This document shows positions 44,355 through 53,853 of a stretch of 64,000 nt of DNA, one piece after another. A program made the position numbers and the translations under genes. Within the stretch, counting starts at the first letter, position 1; each line of letters starts with the position of its first letter. Source of the DNA: Granulicella arctica (GTDB lineage: Bacteria > Acidobacteriota > Terriglobia > Terriglobales > Acidobacteriaceae); contig NZ_JAGTUT010000002.1 of assembly GCF_025685605.1 (NCBI RefSeq), positions 124,001 to 188,000 of the forward strand, read 5' to 3'. Under the pieces are notes generated by a model, which was given only the letters and a program-made list of their open reading frames with translations, made no database searches and was not told the origin of the DNA.

Positions 44355-44534
44355 CTACAGCTTTTCGAAGAACTCACAAGCCGAGCAGGAGATATAGACT
44401 CCACCCGGAATGCCGCGCTCACGATCCTTCACGCGCTTTACAATGCGTGTCGGCTTCGAGCACTTCGGGCAATCCGTGCTCTTCTGTGTATCCATTTCCT
44501 TCTTACGGTCGCCGGTCTTTGCAATCTTTGCCAT
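44355..44534 (-). CDS. Small zinc-ribbon protein, 59 aa
   Basis: A short gene of 60 codons including the stop, reading MAKIAKTGDRKKEMDTQ at its start and ending CEFFEKL. It carries two C-x2-C knuckles, CPKC at residues 22-25 and CSAC at 50-53, separated by a strongly basic stretch (KPTRIVKRVKDRER). This is the pattern of a zinc ribbon that binds nucleic acid or ribosomes. The gene ends in the strong hairpin at 44286-44333. No closer family is recognised; regular Cys spacing, good codon use and the terminator support it as real. Confidence 0.8.
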   Translation of the reverse strand: MAKIAKTGDRKKEMDTQKSTDCPKCSKPTRIVKRVKDRERGIPGGVYISCSACEFFEKL

Positions 44535-44734
44535 ACTTCACTCCCCTGGTACGCAGATGTGGCGATTCGCGCATGAGATGACCATCGGACTGGCTTTGTG
44601 GGGCCAAGCTGGACCGGATCATCCGGAACCTCTCTATCGAATCAGCACGGGACGAACCTGAAGGGGGACGGACCAAAGCGGGTACAAACGAGAAGCATGC
44701 GGAGACGCTCAGCTATCAAGTCTACACGAGGAAG

Positions 44735-45832
44735 CTACGGCGTAGGACCGTTTGTCGACCCATCCACAGCAGGAACAGGCGTCGGCGCAGGTGACTTCTT
44801 CTGCGTCGGGAACTGGACCTTGCCGACAGTGTTTGGAGCAGCCTCCGGGTCACCGGGCTGCCGCAACGATGGCGCTGGTCCGCGCCCATCCGCAGCGTTC
44901 GGCTTTACATCCCCCATCGCAATCTCCCGCGTCGGCGGCGGAGGCAGAAAGTCGCCCATCTCATTCGTGTCGTGGACCTCGATCGCCTTACCCATCGCGA
45001 CGATCTTCACGACCGCGACCCGATCCCCCTGAAAGCGTACGAACTTGACCGTCTGCGGCACATGGCCGTAGATCCACTCCTCATACAAAGGCCCATCCGG
45101 ATTCGTGCTGTCATGCTCCCGAACCTTACTCTCCGGCGCCCCCAGCGCGGCCAGCACCATCCGATGATTCATCCCGACCAACACATCGTGAGCGGCAACC
45201 GCTTCCTTCAAAGGAGCTGCCAGCGTATCCGCATACGCTTCCTCTGAATTCTTAACCCCGAAGTCAAGCACCGGCTCCAGCAGTGCCTTCACCTCAGGAG
45301 CCGAAATCTCCGGCACTCCCCCCTCAAATTCAAGCGTCACCCGCGACCCTGTAACCTCTTCCCGATTCGTCTGTGCAATCGGAGCGTCATTCAACGAAAT
45401 ATGGCTCAGGAACCGATGTTTGGCGTAGGGTCCGCCATTAAGATCGAGCACGATCCGGCCCGGCTTGAACGTCACAGCCGTGATCACAATCCGATCCCCC
45501 GGAGCGGAGGACTCACCCTTCCGGTAGATCATCTGCTTGTACTCCGCCGCGCCCGGCAGCAGTTTGCCGTTTGCCTGCAGCGTGATGCCCGCTCCCATCG
45601 GCAACGCACGATGAGCGAATCCCTGCTCCGCTTCAAGGTTACGGACAAGGTCGCGTCGACCGCGTTCTGTTAACCGATCGGAAGGAAGCGAGAGATGCGT
45701 CGGTGTAAAGTCTGTCGCAATATCAGCAGTAGCTGTCTTCTCGCCGACAACAAACACCTGCGCCGTCGCGGACACGGTAAACACAACTAGAGAAGTAGTA
45801 ATCAGGGCCCATCTGGTGAGGCGGAATGCCAT
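44735..45832 (-). CDS. Exported protein with BamE/SmpA-like segment
   Basis: 365 residues with a signal peptide (ALITTSLVVFTVSATAQ, cut after ATA). The middle is beta-rich with repeated 'hydrophobic-D/N-G' strands. The region from about residue 215, VLVGMNHRMVLAALGAPESK, followed by LYEEWIYGH, resembles the BamE/SmpA fold signature (G-M-x-x-x-x-V-x-x-x-L-G-x-P). The last 70 residues are Pro/Ala-rich and probably disordered. BamE itself aids outer-membrane protein insertion, but this protein is three times longer, so it is best called a periplasmic protein with a BamE-like motif. Confidence 0.75.
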   Translation of the reverse strand: MAFRLTRWALITTSLVVFTVSATAQVFVVGEKTATADIATDFTPTHLSLPSDRLTERGRRDLVRNLEAEQGFAHRALPMGAGITLQANGKLLPGAAEYKQMIYRKGESSAPGDRIVITAVTFKPGRIVLDLNGGPYAKHRFLSHISLNDAPIAQTNREEVTGSRVTLEFEGGVPEISAPEVKALLEPVLDFGVKNSEEAYADTLAAPLKEAVAAHDVLVGMNHRMVLAALGAPESKVREHDSTNPDGPLYEEWIYGHVPQTVKFVRFQGDRVAVVKIVAMGKAIEVHDTNEMGDFLPPPPTREIAMGDVKPNAADGRGPAPSLRQPGDPEAAPNTVGKVQFPTQKKSPAPTPVPAVDGSTNGPTP

Positions 45833-46054
45833 GGCGGCACCTCAAGACGTATCAGATGTGTAGAAGATTGCACCTTTCCAGAGCATTTGACAAGAGAATC
45901 CGCAGACCGCTCCACAGGATGAACAATGCTGTCTCAAAACGGGCGTAGCAAGCGCGCAAGGAGCGGTGACCGATTTCGAAGCACGAGCCCGGACGAATGG
46001 CCTCATGTATCGCCTATCATGTAAACGATTACTCATTCGCCCCTGGAGAACTGC

Positions 46055-48136
46055 ATGTCCTCGCGTTCCAACAAGATCCTCACCCTTACTCTCGCCGCGC
46101 TGCTACCCTCCTTGGCCTTATCGCAGAAAAGCCAGCTCGATACTCCGCCGGCCCTCTACCTCGGCGCAGCCTGGTACCCCGAGCAGTGGCCCGAGTCCCG
46201 CTGGGACGCCGACCTCACCCTTATGGAGCAGGCACACATCCGCTTCGCCCGCATCGGCGAATTCGCCTGGTCTTCCATGGAGCCCACCGAGGGCACCTAC
46301 GATTGGACCTGGCTCGACCACGCCATCGCCGCCGCCGCGAAGCACCACATCGCCATCGTCCTCGGCACCCCCAGCGCCACCCCGCCCGCATGGCTCACGC
46401 AGAAGTACCCCGAGACACTCCGCTACGAGTCCGACGGAAAGCGCGCCGAGCACGGCGACCGTCAGCAAGGCAGCTTCATCTCCCCCAAATACCGCGAACT
46501 TTGCCGCGACATTGCCGAGCGCATGGCCAAGCGCTACGGTCATAACCCCAACGTCATCGGCTGGCAGCTCGACAACGAGATCAGCTCCGAGGACTACGGT
46601 CCCGTAGCCCGCACCGCCTTCCAGGGCTGGGTCAAGGATCGCTACAAAACCCTCGACGCCCTCAACGCACGCTGGACCACCTCCTACTGGTCCGAGGCCT
46701 ATACCGACTGGTCCCAGATCCCCATCCAGGAGAAGTACGGCAATCCCGGCCTCCTCCTCAGTTGGAAACGCTTCGTCTCCGACACCTGGCGCGCCTACGA
46801 CCGAAATCAAATCGACGTCATCCGCCCCAACATCCCGTCCAACGTCTGGATCACCACCAACACCATGGGCTGGTTCGATGGCTACGATCACTACACCGTC
46901 TCCAAAGATCTCGACATGTCCGCATGGGACGACTACGTAGGCCGCGGACATCTCAACCCCGCCTCGAACGGCTTCGCCCACGACCTTACCCGCGGCTTTC
47001 TCCGCAAAAACTTTTGGGTCATGGAGACCCAGCCCGGCTTCGTCAACTGGCAGTCCGACAACACCGCCCTCGACAAAGGAGAGGTCCGCGCCATGGCTTG
47101 GCACGCCATCGGGCACGGAGCCGATGCCGTCGAATATTGGCAGTGGCGCTCCGCCCTCAACGGTCAGGAAGAGCTTCATGGAACCCTTGTAGGCTCCGAC
47201 GGCACCCCCGTCCCCCTCTACCCTGAGGTTGCCCAGCTCGGAGCCGAGTTCGCCAAAGCCGGTCCAGCCCTCGCCGGCACCAGCCCTCACTCCGAAGTCG
47301 CCATCCTTCAGGACTACGACAGCCGCTGGGCCATCAACTGGCAGCGCCACAACCAGGCATTTGACCCTCAAACCCAGCTCGTCAGCTACTACAAGCCCCT
47401 CCGCGAAGTTGCTCAATCGATCGACGTAGTATCGGACACCGCACTGCTCGCCTCCTACAAGCTGGTCGTTGCTCCCGGCCTGGCCGTCCTCACCGATGAA
47501 GCCGCCAGCAACCTCATGCAATACGTGAAGAATGGCGGCCATCTCGTTCTAGGGCAACGATCTGCCATGAAGGACGGCGATAATTCCCTCCAGACGAAAC
47601 GCGCTCCCGGCCCACTCGCCGACCTTCTCGGCGGTCGTGTCGAACAGTGGTACGCCATTCAATCCGCAGACCAGGCCCGACCCGGCGATATCCCACCTGT
47701 CACCGGCACCTGGGGCACCACCACCTCAAAGATCTGGGCCGAGCAGCTCTCCACAAGCAGTTCCGATACCGAAGTTCTCATGCGCTACGGCAAGTCCAAC
47801 GGCTACCTCGACGGTCAGCCCGCCGCCATCACTCGCAAGCTTGGCAAAGGGCGCATCACCTACATCGGCGCATGGATGGATGATGCCACCCTACTCAATG
47901 CGGCCAGGTGGATGGCCCAGATCTCAGGCGTAACCGCAGCCCTCGGCCCTGTCCCCGAAGGTGTAGAGGTCTACCCCCGCGAAGGTGCAGGTAAGAAGGT
48001 CTTCATCCTCGTCAACTTCGCCACCACCCCGCAATCGGTCACGCTTCCCTCCGCCATGCAGAGCATCCTCGACGGTAAGCAGGTCACCACTCTCTCTCTG
48101 GACCAGTACGGCGTAGCGATCCTCCAGGCCAAATAA
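46055..48136 (+). CDS. Secreted GH42 beta-galactosidase
   Basis: 693 residues with a signal peptide of about 23 (ILTLTLAALLPSLALSQ). Domain A (about 30-400) is the GH42 TIM barrel: LGAAWYPEQWPESRWDADL, then the acid/base Glu in IGWQLDNEISSE and the nucleophile Glu in FWVMETQPGFVNW. It is followed by the trimerisation domain (about 410-620, VVAPGLAVLTDEAA) and a small C-terminal domain. The family cleaves beta-galactosides, often plant-derived galactans and galacto-oligosaccharides. Export fits a soil heterotroph. It stands alone with no sugar transporter next to it. Confidence 0.93.
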   Translation: MSSRSNKILTLTLAALLPSLALSQKSQLDTPPALYLGAAWYPEQWPESRWDADLTLMEQAHIRFARIGEFAWSSMEPTEGTYDWTWLDHAIAAAAKHHIAIVLGTPSATPPAWLTQKYPETLRYESDGKRAEHGDRQQGSFISPKYRELCRDIAERMAKRYGHNPNVIGWQLDNEISSEDYGPVARTAFQGWVKDRYKTLDALNARWTTSYWSEAYTDWSQIPIQEKYGNPGLLLSWKRFVSDTWRAYDRNQIDVIRPNIPSNVWITTNTMGWFDGYDHYTVSKDLDMSAWDDYVGRGHLNPASNGFAHDLTRGFLRKNFWVMETQPGFVNWQSDNTALDKGEVRAMAWHAIGHGADAVEYWQWRSALNGQEELHGTLVGSDGTPVPLYPEVAQLGAEFAKAGPALAGTSPHSEVAILQDYDSRWAINWQRHNQAFDPQTQLVSYYKPLREVAQSIDVVSDTALLASYKLVVAPGLAVLTDEAASNLMQYVKNGGHLVLGQRSAMKDGDNSLQTKRAPGPLADLLGGRVEQWYAIQSADQARPGDIPPVTGTWGTTTSKIWAEQLSTSSSDTEVLMRYGKSNGYLDGQPAAITRKLGKGRITYIGAWMDDATLLNAARWMAQISGVTAALGPVPEGVEVYPREGAGKKVFILVNFATTPQSVTLPSAMQSILDGKQVTTLSLDQYGVAILQAK

Positions 48137-48180
48137 TCAGGGGGCGGGAGCAGCATCAAGCCTGACGTGCTCGAACACTC

Positions 48181-49219
48181 CTAAGCCCCCGACCATCCCT
48201 GTAATTGCGTATTCAATGTCGTAGCCAATCGCCACCCCGCAATGAAGATCTGCTTATCGATATCGACTACACCCCGGTCGTGATATGCAGTGGAAATTGC
48301 AGAAGGATCGACATTCTTGGCAGCGGTATTGAAAGGTGCCGCGTACACATCAGCCTTGGCGATGGCAGCCGCATCCGCGACCCATTGCTCAGGGTGATTG
48401 ATATTGATAGCCGCAGCCCCCGGAGCGGGCTGCTTGTTCAGAATCGCGCCCATATTGATCGTCGCAAGCAACGAGCTATCGCTCCCCGGAAGGCCATCCC
48501 AATAGGCATGCAGCTCCGCACGGCAATCTGGCTGAGCATTGCAGATCATGACCGAATTTCCAACCCCCATCTCCGTTCGGAAATGTCTTGGTAAATCGCT
48601 GCGTTACGTGCAATGGCTGATGGATATCGCCCATCAGGTGTTCGAGCCAAACCATGTCAAACGATCGAACCCCGATAGCCTCAGTGCTCCCCAGGGCCCG
48701 TGAAAGCAGGATCACCTCCGTCAGTACATTCGGTGAAGGGGCAGGTTGCGTCGCCGTACCATCCCCCGAGAGAGGTGTGTCGATAAAGTGCCAGTACTGG
48801 TGTCGGCGATTATCCGTGTACCCAATATTCTGGCTTGCCTCCGGACCGGTCGGCGGAATATCCACGCTGAAGTGGCCACCCGGTCCCACTCCCCCGTCGT
48901 TCTTCAGAAAGTCTGGATGACCAGGGCAATCATAGGGTGTCTTGCTGAGAGGTGCCGCAAGCTTGATCCGGTCCGGCCACGTAGCAGCCAGCATAAAAAG
49001 AGCCACAGGCTGTTGCGCCGCAGGCATCGCCTTTACATACGTCCTCCACTCCGCGATACAAGGGTTCTGCTGCACCAGGGCATCGACCTTCGCCCTGATC
49101 TCGGGAGTGAGGTTCATGTAAGCGATATAAGCGACCAGCTCATGGCCCCGCCCACCCCAGGCGTGTGCCTTCGTAAGACAGCAAAAAGAGATCAGGATCA
49201 GAACAACAATTCGCCGCAT
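48181..49219 (-). pseudogene. S1/P1-type nuclease, broken by a frameshift
   Basis: Two frames join into one zinc-dependent S1/P1 nuclease. The first part (49219 to about 48560) begins with a signal peptide ending AHA and the N-terminal Trp zinc ligand (AWGGRGHELVAYIAY). It continues with TWPDRIK, QYWHFIDTPLS and WLEHLMGDIHQPLH, all zinc-site segments. The second part resumes at GNSVMICNAQPDCRAELHAYW. Removing one of two T (plus-strand A at 48562-48563) restores the expected FPNGDGGGNSV reading. The enzyme family degrades single-stranded nucleic acids outside the cytoplasm. Unless the shift is an error, the product loses its last third. Confidence 0.85.
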
Positions 49220-50046
49220 AAAAATAGTTCCTCATCTTCGTTCGAATGGCAGCAACATTCGGCAACCCGTTTGATAGCCAACTCACGCCGCTCCGTGAAC
49301 CAGCAGCTTCATCTCCTGCCGCACTGAAACCTGCCGGAAAGTCACACCTCCTTGTATGCGAACACCACCATGACGGCAAGAGAAAATTCCAGCCACAACC
49401 TTTCACATCGTCATCAACTAAAGCAAGACCCCTCGTACTAGCCGCTCCTGTTACCGTTGCCTTGTCATCACCCGCCACAAACCCTGTCCTCCTGCTCGAA
49501 GCTGAAGAACCTGCGGCTTCCCCTGCCGTTGCCTCTTTCCCTCCACCCCAAAACACTGCCATCCTGAGCGAAGTCGAAGGACCTGCGGTTGCCCTTGCGT
49601 TTGCTTTTGCTTGCCCTTCCCAAAGAGAACCCGAGTCCGTCTTCCTTGGACCCGCCCAAAACCTCCGTCATCTCGACCGGAGCAACGCGAAGTCGAACAC
49701 CCCCGCATTAGCCGCTGCCCTTGCCGTTGCTTGCCTTCCCCAGCATTCGCCCATATTCATAGGCCTTTCCGCCCCTGAAAAGAATGAACCTCCAAAAACA
49801 CCAGCAAAAAGCGTGTCAAGCCCCAGACCTCCCTAACCCCTTTAGAATGTGGCCAACAAAGTTGGCAGGGAGATACCCCCCAACCTGCTATTCTGTTAAT
49901 AGAGGTAAAAAGCAAAAGGCCCGGCCACCAGCCGGGCCTTTTTGCGTGCCCCAAAGCGTGACCCCAGCCACGTACCGACAGGTACCCCACCAAGTCCTTT
50001 CGTTTGAACACTTTCGTACTCAGGTACGGGGGGATAGGAGTACCAC
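49220..50046. repeat. Intergenic region with degenerate 'GCGAAGTCGAAGGA' repeats
   Basis: No real gene is supported. Open frames here have repetitive Ala/Pro/Val-rich products and lie on both strands. From about 49435 to 49735 there are about four degenerate copies of a unit. The core is GAGCGAAGTCGAAGGACC at 49566-49583, followed by CTGCGGTTGCCCTTGCGTTT; partial copies begin at about 49435, 49495 and 49683. The core CATCCTGAGCGAAGTCGAAG is a dispersed intergenic sequence I associate with Acidobacteria and other soil bacteria. The rest (49740-50046) holds a strong hairpin and the leader of the next gene. Confidence 0.6.
49912..49945. terminator. GC-rich hairpin upstream of the Cys/His-rich gene
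   Basis: GCAAAAGGCCCGGC (49912-49925) and GCCGGGCCTTTTTGC (49931-49945) pair around a CACCA loop, with one bulged T. It has A and T tracts on opposite sides like a two-way terminator. It sits 100 bp before the start at 50047; a second small inverted pair (GGTAC at 50021 and GTACC at 50039) lies nearer the start. It could insulate or attenuate that gene. Confidence 0.6.
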
Positions 50047-50849
50047 ATGAGCCAGCCCGAAGCCCGCACCCACCGCTGCCGCCACCTCTTCACCCAGGGC
50101 CACCAGTGCGGCAGCCCCAGCCTCCGCGAAGAGAACTTCTGCTATTACCACCACACCAGCCGCATCCCCGCCCCGCGCCCACCACGCCGCACCCCCTGCG
50201 AGACCGAAGACTTCCACCTCGACATCCCCGAGGACCGCGCCGCCCTCCGCCGCGCCCTCGGCGAAGTCCTCCGCCGCCTCGCCGCCGGTCGCATCGACAC
50301 CAAAACCGCAGGACTCCTCCTCTACGGCCTCCAGGTCGTCGGCTGCAACCTGCCCCCCGACCCCGAACCGCTCACCACCCCGACCTCACCAAGACTCCCG
50401 TCCAGCACGTCGTCATGGACCCCGTCCACGGCCCCCTCGCCCCCGCCGAAGACCCCGAAGCACCCCTCGAACCAGGCCAGGCCCGCACCTCCCCCGCCCG
50501 CTTCCGCCACACCCAGGACCTCGCCCTCCAACAGGAACAACACGACCAATACGACAAAGCCACCGCAGAAATCGACGCCAGAGCCGCCAGAAAACGAACC
50601 TCCGTCAACCACAACCCCATGTCCTGCTTCGCCAAACAAGCCAATGGACCCAACGATGAAACAGAACAACCCGGAGCAAACACCAGCTTTATCCGCCTTC
50701 AGTCCACCAAAACAGCCCTATCACCATCCACGGCTCCGGAGGCAATTCAACCCGACTCACATCCCGGCCCGCATTTCGCTGCCAACAAGAACCACGCCCA
50801 TGATCCCGGCCTTTCGCACAACACGTCCGGAATCATCCTTACCGATTAG
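50047..50849 (+). pseudogene. Cys/His-rich acidobacterial family protein, probably frameshifted
   Basis: The first about 105 codons encode a well-formed N-terminus: EARTHRCRHLFTQGHQCGSP, then ENFCYYHHTSR, a Cys/His set suited to bind zinc. A helical DRAALRRALGEVLRRLAAG segment follows. I recognise this as a multi-copy hypothetical family in Acidobacteria. After about position 50350-50390 the same frame becomes low-complexity Pro/Ser/Thr. The neighbouring frame instead continues sensibly (VQHVVMDPVHGPLAPAEDPE, RHTQDLALQQEQHDQYDK) to a stop at 50849. A one-base shift, perhaps in the C-run at 50353-50358, would join them. Read unshifted, the frame stays open to 50973. Confidence 0.55.
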
Positions 50850-51136
50850 AGCTTTCATCAGCCCTGGCTGCAGCGAATTCAGCTGCGAAGATGGACGCGC
50901 AGTCCAGTTACCGCAACAACCGCAACCTCGCCCGGTAGCAACTTCGCGCCAACCAGAAGCTTCATCAGATTGACCTCGCGCTCTCAATAAGTGGCATCAT
51001 TCTGCCTGCGCTCGTCAGAAGGACCCGCTAGCAACAACTTCTGCTTTCATGGGAAGACGTTGGATAATGCTGGAACTAATTGGCATGACTACAGAGGAGG
51101 GTGAGCCGCAGACCTCCTCTGCGTCCTTGCTCTTCT

Positions 51137-53299
51137 TTATGCGTAAGTCTTCGTTATGCCAGCGTATGTGATGGACACCGTCTTGCTTAGAGGCACGGCA
51201 GCATCGAAAACGGTGATCAGCCCCAGCGCGTCGTCGAAAAGAGGAGCTTTCTGGATGGCTCTTTGCAACTGGCTCGCAAAGGTTTTACGCCGGTTCAAAA
51301 ATGCAGTATCGTGCAGCGGATAGACTCCCGGGTTCTGAGCCAGATATTGCTGCACCCCCTGAAGGGCTTGAGCGGCCGAGTACATGGCGGACGCCCAAAA
51401 GACAATATGCAGCGTCCATGTAAACGAGATCTGCGCCCACATGGGCGGATTGGCCAGATCGACTCCGAGAAGCTGATTGAAGTTTTGAGAGGTGCCAGCG
51501 TTGAGAAGTTGCTGCCATACGACAGGATTGTTTAGGCTCCCGATAAATTGCGGGCTGAGACTCAACCCAGGCGTATTCAGCAAAGCCCTCCGACCCACCT
51601 CCTGGTAATCGGCAACGCTTCTTGGATTTGCGTTTTGGTCGAGGAAAAGACTTTTGGCGGTTGTCCCGTCATAGTTCAGCGATGCAAACAAAGATGCCGC
51701 CTGGCTGATGGAATTGGACTGGAGCGTTCCTGACCAGTCGCCGGCAACGCTGTCTTCGCCCAGTTGAGTGGCTGTATCTACGAACTGCTGGAGATCCGCC
51801 CTATGCGCCTTACTCTTATAAGAGAAGTAGCTGTAGCCAACCTTCAGTGTGGGTATGAAACTTCCAAATGAGACAGCGTAGCCTATGGTGGCAATGCAAT
51901 CCTCTGCGAAGACGTTGCGTAGCTGATCTGCTTTGATGAAGGGCGTTGTTGTTGCGGCCAAACGCGTGAGGTGTGCTGTGTCTGTGATGACGAGCTGACC
52001 ATCTTCTGAGACCTTCGCTGCCATGTCAAGTGTCGCGTCGTTAACCGTTGCATGATCGAAAAGACCTAGAAAGTTGAACGAGAATGTATGTTTTGCTTCA
52101 CTCGTACGATCGAGGACGCTTCCAGCTTTCGTGATGCCTGCCGGGAGTTCACTCTTCATCAATTCGGTAAGTTCTCCCTTGAAGGCAGCTGCCAGTGCGC
52201 TTTGACCATTTGCATCGAGCGTGGAGAGATCAAAGTTCCACGAAAATGCCGCTTGGTTGGTCACTGACGTGTCACATTCTGCGTCAATGGCAATCGAGAG
52301 CTTCGTCTCGACTGCCGATTCATAGGCCGCCTGCACATCATCCGCCACCGAGCTCGGGACGTGGGCACTTAGCCATGCCGAATCCAGCTTTCCAGAATCG
52401 CCTAACAAGCTGTACACTTTCGCGACAACGTCATACCCTCCGACGGTAACATCGGCGCCGACACTCGCATCGTATGAGACGGTGAAGCTGGCACCCTGTT
52501 TCTTGTAGTAACCAATCTGGACAACGTGATCAGACTTTTTCCAGATCCGTGCTTCAAATTCGCCGGTAAGTGTGAAGCCTCCACCCACAGTTATGCTTGG
52601 TCCTGCAGTGATGCTGATTGGTCCAAAGCTTTGGCTCACACCAGGTGTTGCCGTAGGATTCACCGCTGCCAGGAAGTCGAGTTCTGCCTGGAATCCAATC
52701 GATCCCTGCGCATCATAGGTAATGACGACTCCCGCAGGTAGCTTTGTTAGGTCGTTCAGAGTTGAAGGAAGAGCAAACGATCCCAACAATGTTTCAAGTG
52801 CGTTCTTTAGTGTTGGGTACACTCCGTTGGCGTCTCGGTTGAAGGGCTGATAGAGCTTTACATCTCCTGTCGCAGAGGCTGACGGCGTAAGAGTAAATGC
52901 GCCTGCCGTGACGTTGGCTCCCGCACTTAGGGCGAGTTGGAATGAGAGCGCCAGATAGCAGTTGTTCCCCATCTCGATCACGGTTCCAAACTGGTCATCT
53001 GGAAACAGCGGACTTGATGCTCCCCCGGATGTGGGCTTGTAGAGATCCAGCTCCCCTGTCAGCGAACCCCCCGCTGTGAAAGAAGCGGTACCCCCGGACG
53101 GAGAGAATGAGGGTTGATAGGAAAAGCCAATCGATAGAGAGTTGATCTGAACCTGATCCAGCGTCTGATCTAACGCGCCGATTACATCTGAGCGCAAAAA
53201 ATGAATGACCGAGTTAGGCGTCTTGCCGATGATAGATGCGTCAAAGACAGTAGCGTTGACTAAGGCAGAAGAAGTATCTGTCAGTGTGATTGTGGCCAC
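51137..53299 (-). CDS. Large hypothetical protein, 720 aa, no known family
   Basis: Starts at a GTG with GAAGG 8 bases upstream (MATITLTDTSSALVN). No signal peptide or clear membrane helix. The first about 330 residues look beta-rich and Gly/Ser/Thr-rich (FTAGGSLTGELDLYKP; SITAGPSITVGGGFTLTGEF). The middle is mixed, and the last about 200 residues are more helical (AQISFTWTLHIVFWASAMYSAAQ; FLNRRKTFASQLQRAIQKA). Codon use is less GC-rich than in flanking genes, which, with the isolated position between a frameshifted family gene and a 550-bp gap, suggests acquisition by transfer. Function unknown. Confidence 0.8.
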   Translation of the reverse strand: MATITLTDTSSALVNATVFDASIIGKTPNSVIHFLRSDVIGALDQTLDQVQINSLSIGFSYQPSFSPSGGTASFTAGGSLTGELDLYKPTSGGASSPLFPDDQFGTVIEMGNNCYLALSFQLALSAGANVTAGAFTLTPSASATGDVKLYQPFNRDANGVYPTLKNALETLLGSFALPSTLNDLTKLPAGVVITYDAQGSIGFQAELDFLAAVNPTATPGVSQSFGPISITAGPSITVGGGFTLTGEFEARIWKKSDHVVQIGYYKKQGASFTVSYDASVGADVTVGGYDVVAKVYSLLGDSGKLDSAWLSAHVPSSVADDVQAAYESAVETKLSIAIDAECDTSVTNQAAFSWNFDLSTLDANGQSALAAAFKGELTELMKSELPAGITKAGSVLDRTSEAKHTFSFNFLGLFDHATVNDATLDMAAKVSEDGQLVITDTAHLTRLAATTTPFIKADQLRNVFAEDCIATIGYAVSFGSFIPTLKVGYSYFSYKSKAHRADLQQFVDTATQLGEDSVAGDWSGTLQSNSISQAASLFASLNYDGTTAKSLFLDQNANPRSVADYQEVGRRALLNTPGLSLSPQFIGSLNNPVVWQQLLNAGTSQNFNQLLGVDLANPPMWAQISFTWTLHIVFWASAMYSAAQALQGVQQYLAQNPGVYPLHDTAFLNRRKTFASQLQRAIQKAPLFDDALGLITVFDAAVPLSKTVSITYAGITKTYA

Positions 53300-53853
53300 G
53301 TTGCACCTTCAAGTTAGATTTAGGGCCCGTATCTAAATCTCACAAAGACCACAGGATTACAAGTGAAGAATGGATGATTCGTCAGACTGAGCCGCTTCTT
53401 GACGTTCGCCGCTGTTGTGAAGTCAGCGCGCATTGATCCAAGTCTCTCGATGATCTCCGCAGTATTCATCAATTGAATGTCTACGCGCTACATTCCGTTG
53501 ATCTATTGAGGAAAGTTTATCTTGAAAATCACCAAGTACGTTGATTTTCACATTCCGCCGCGCGACCAGTCGCTGCTTGTTAAACTCATGGCGCGGCTTG
53601 GCGTTCGCCGCCGTCACAACCCCATTAGAAAAAGTTCTCCATGGAGTTCTATTTAAACGACAGACGGCTGTATTTCAGGAATCGCGCACTACATTCCTTG
53701 CACCGGAATGGCCACCAGTGAAAGAGGCTGAGCGGATACTCAAACCATCGTCGCTGCGATCGTTGGAGCGTTCCTCCTCCACACGCCGAACAGAGCACGG
53801 TCATAAGATTTTCCCTAGAGGTATCGCTGCATCGCTCACTCTCTGCATGAAGC
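53300..53853. other. 554-bp intergenic region, no gene seen
   Basis: Open frames on both strands are short and their products look random. GCTTCTTGACGTTCGCCGC near 53394 and GCGGCTTGGCGTTCGCCGCC near 53593 are loosely similar, perhaps the ends of a decayed element, but I could not extend the match. No RNA gene, terminator hairpin or promoter is convincing. Confidence 0.4.

Noticed and set aside
46118..47542. Long open frame antisense to the GH42 gene
   Set aside because: Same codon-bias shadow effect; the product is repetitive Gly/Val/Asp, and the + strand gene has both catalytic Glu motifs.
49246..49836. Open frame of about 196 codons over the repeat region
   Set aside because: The product is low-complexity Ala/Pro and follows the repeat units; a competing frame exists on the other strand and no ribosome site is convincing.
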